This document shows, in pieces, positions 11,813 through 13,076 of a DNA stretch of 13,076 bases. The notes below the pieces were generated by a model that searched no databases, had not been told where the DNA came from, and saw nothing but the letters and a program-made list of their open reading frames with translations. How positions within the stretch are numbered: position 1 is the stretch's first letter; every line of letters begins with the position of its first letter. The DNA comes from Candidatus Woesearchaeota archaeon. GTDB taxonomy: Archaea > Nanobdellota > Nanobdellia > Woesearchaeales > UBA12501. A program made the translations under genes and the position numbers. Location: assembly GCA_016177345.1 (NCBI GenBank), contig JACOVM010000109.1:1-13076 (forward strand), in the 5' to 3' direction.

Positions 11813-13076
11813 CTAACCATATAGATTACACATCGGTGATTCGGCATTTAAACTGTTCCCATCTGGTAGTAATTTGCTTAACCGAAGTACAAGAGTAATC
11901 CCACTACAATGTCCATCAACGAAGAATTCAAACGATTTTTGAGCTTCATAATACTCACCGCTACTATCTTGCGGCATAGAAGGACAATTGGCGTAAACAT
12001 AGTGGGGACTGGCGATATAGCCACCACAATACTGTTTAGAGCAGGTAACATAAAAATCATCTATCATGTCTTGAGTTACACCATCACCTGTAGACAACTC
12101 AGCCAAATTTAAACAAAAAGAATCCCAACCAGTAGAGCTTGAAAACCCAAGGCTTGCTGCTGTAACCCTTTGGCCAACAATTATACTCAGTTCATAGCTA
12201 ATTATGTTTTGTCCATAATCATTAGTTCTAATATACCTATCCGGAATCGTAAACTCCTTCTGGCCAGCAACAGGAATTGTTTCTAAAGTTGTACCAGTAC
12301 ATAAAAAATTTTCTCTAGCTGGAGTATTCCACTCACCCAATGGAGCTAGCATCACCCCTACTACCTCATTAGAGGTAGCCAAATCATTAATTATTTTTAA
12401 CTTAACTTGAGGTGGAGAAGGCACCGGAGTTGTTCCAACGCCACCCGAAGTAAAAGTGATGGGAGGATTTTCCAAAGATATAGCTCCAGGTGAAATTGTA
12501 TTGTAAAAATGATTATTAATAAGATTGCTAAGAGTAGCTACACAAAGTCCGGCGGTTCCATAAGTAGGAACCATATCCGGATTTACAGTTATAACATTGG
12601 TGTGGGTACTAGCACCAAAAGCCGTAGCCAAGCCGATCCCTGCTGGAGGTAAATGTGGACGTACCAAAAAAGAGAACAAAAGAGGCTTACTTTTCGGCGC
12701 GGAGGGCATAACTTTTAAGGTATATTGATTACTCTTAAATTTGCTGCGATCAATCTGCTGATTTATAGTATATGATCCTGGCTTGCACGAAGTACCTTTA
12801 TACACGGCATTTCCGGAACAAAGAGAAACAGTTGTTACTACCTTATTGTTTTTATCGACAATTTGCGCCGATTTCATGGTACTATCTGTGACCGAAGGAA
12901 TTAGTATATTTATTTTTAATTTATCACCTAAGTCTACTACTTTTGGAATCGTAACCTGTAATTTTGCTCGCTCAGCCTGTCCAGTTATAGCCGCCCCAAA
13001 ATCACTCCCACTCAACTCCCATAAACTAAGCCCCAGAATAACAAATCCCAATACCACTCCAATAACCCATAAGGAC
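11813..13076 (-). CDS. Secreted or membrane-anchored Cys-rich protein, 5' end off the window
   Basis: At least 414 aa from a GTG at 13057, but the frame stays open to the window edge, so the true start is probably beyond 13076. The N-terminus is one hydrophobic helix (visible residues to about 15), then a short spacer ending in AAITGQ, a pattern like the secretion/anchor region of surface proteins. Residues 30-135 are strand-rich with an Ig-like or PKD-like look (LQVTIPKVVDLGDKLKINI). A low-complexity Pro/Gly/Thr linker (204-216) precedes a second domain. Ten cysteines occur outside the helix (C80, C91, C172, C253, C315, C339, C344, C358, C384, C410), suggesting disulfides and an extracytoplasmic location. 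Codon use is visibly AT-richer than for the tRNA genes. The family is not recognised. Confidence 0.75.
   Translation of the reverse strand, partial: SLWVIGVVLGFVILGLSLWELSGSDFGAAITGQAERAKLQVTIPKVVDLGDKLKINILIPSVTDSTMKSAQIVDKNNKVVTTVSLCSGNAVYKGTSCKPGSYTINQQIDRSKFKSNQYTLKVMPSAPKSKPLLFSFLVRPHLPPAGIGLATAFGASTHTNVITVNPDMVPTYGTAGLCVATLSNLINNHFYNTISPGAISLENPPITFTSGGVGTTPVPSPPQVKLKIINDLATSNEVVGVMLAPLGEWNTPARENFLCTGTTLETIPVAGQKEFTIPDRYIRTNDYGQNIISYELSIIVGQRVTAASLGFSSSTGWDSFCLNLAELSTGDGVTQDMIDDFYVTCSKQYCGGYIASPHYVYANCPSMPQDSSGEYYEAQKSFEFFVDGHCSGITLVLRLSKLLPDGNSLNAESPMCNLYG

Overview
The window reads as a piece of an archaeal genome, most likely from a small-genome, DPANN-like lineage (inference). Almost every gene has an archaeal TATA box centred about 24-27 nt before its start codon, with no room for a Shine-Dalgarno leader. 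The alanyl-tRNA synthetase has the archaeal N-terminal Cys cluster, and there is an archaeal translin-family protein and several small zinc-ribbon proteins. Against this background sit two bacterial-type genes: aspS (589 aa with a GAD-type insertion) and a tRNA-guanine transglycosylase of the short, PUA-less bacterial form. Bacterial-type genes are common in such lineages.

Layout. 33-713 (+): short radical SAM protein. 760-3279 (-): alaS, with a C-terminus that differs from the usual family. 3398-3859 (+): two-gene unit of a membrane or lipoprotein and a 45-aa Cys-rich zinc protein. 3914-4258, 4400-4903 and 5302-5709 (-): small conserved-looking proteins (zinc ribbon, unknown, winged-helix). 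The largest gene-free stretch (4904-5301) is packed with inverted repeats and may hold a small structured RNA. 5918-6499 (+): translin/Trax-like protein. 6549-8272 (-): tgt and a MOSC-domain gene joined by an ATGA overlap. 8335-10104 (+): aspS, divergent from tgt across 62 bp. 10079-10480 (-): hypothetical gene whose 3' end overlaps that of aspS. 10618-11754 (-): lipoprotein with a PD40/TolB-like beta-propeller. 11813-13076 (-): AT-rich secreted, Cys-rich protein that runs off the window end.

How the parts fit. The middle of the window is about tRNA: AlaRS with its editing site, an AspRS that carries the residues of a non-discriminating enzyme (so Asp-tRNA(Asn) would be made and amidated elsewhere), and a TGT that would act on G34 of the same tRNA(Asp)/tRNA(Asn) set. 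The shared promoter region and common bacterial ancestry type of tgt and aspS are the most interesting observation. The right end (10.5-13.1 kb) changes character to cell-surface proteins with lower GC. I see no CRISPR array, transposase, tRNA or rRNA, and no clear defence system. The radical SAM gene has viperin-like spacing of motifs but lacks the viperin C-terminal part.
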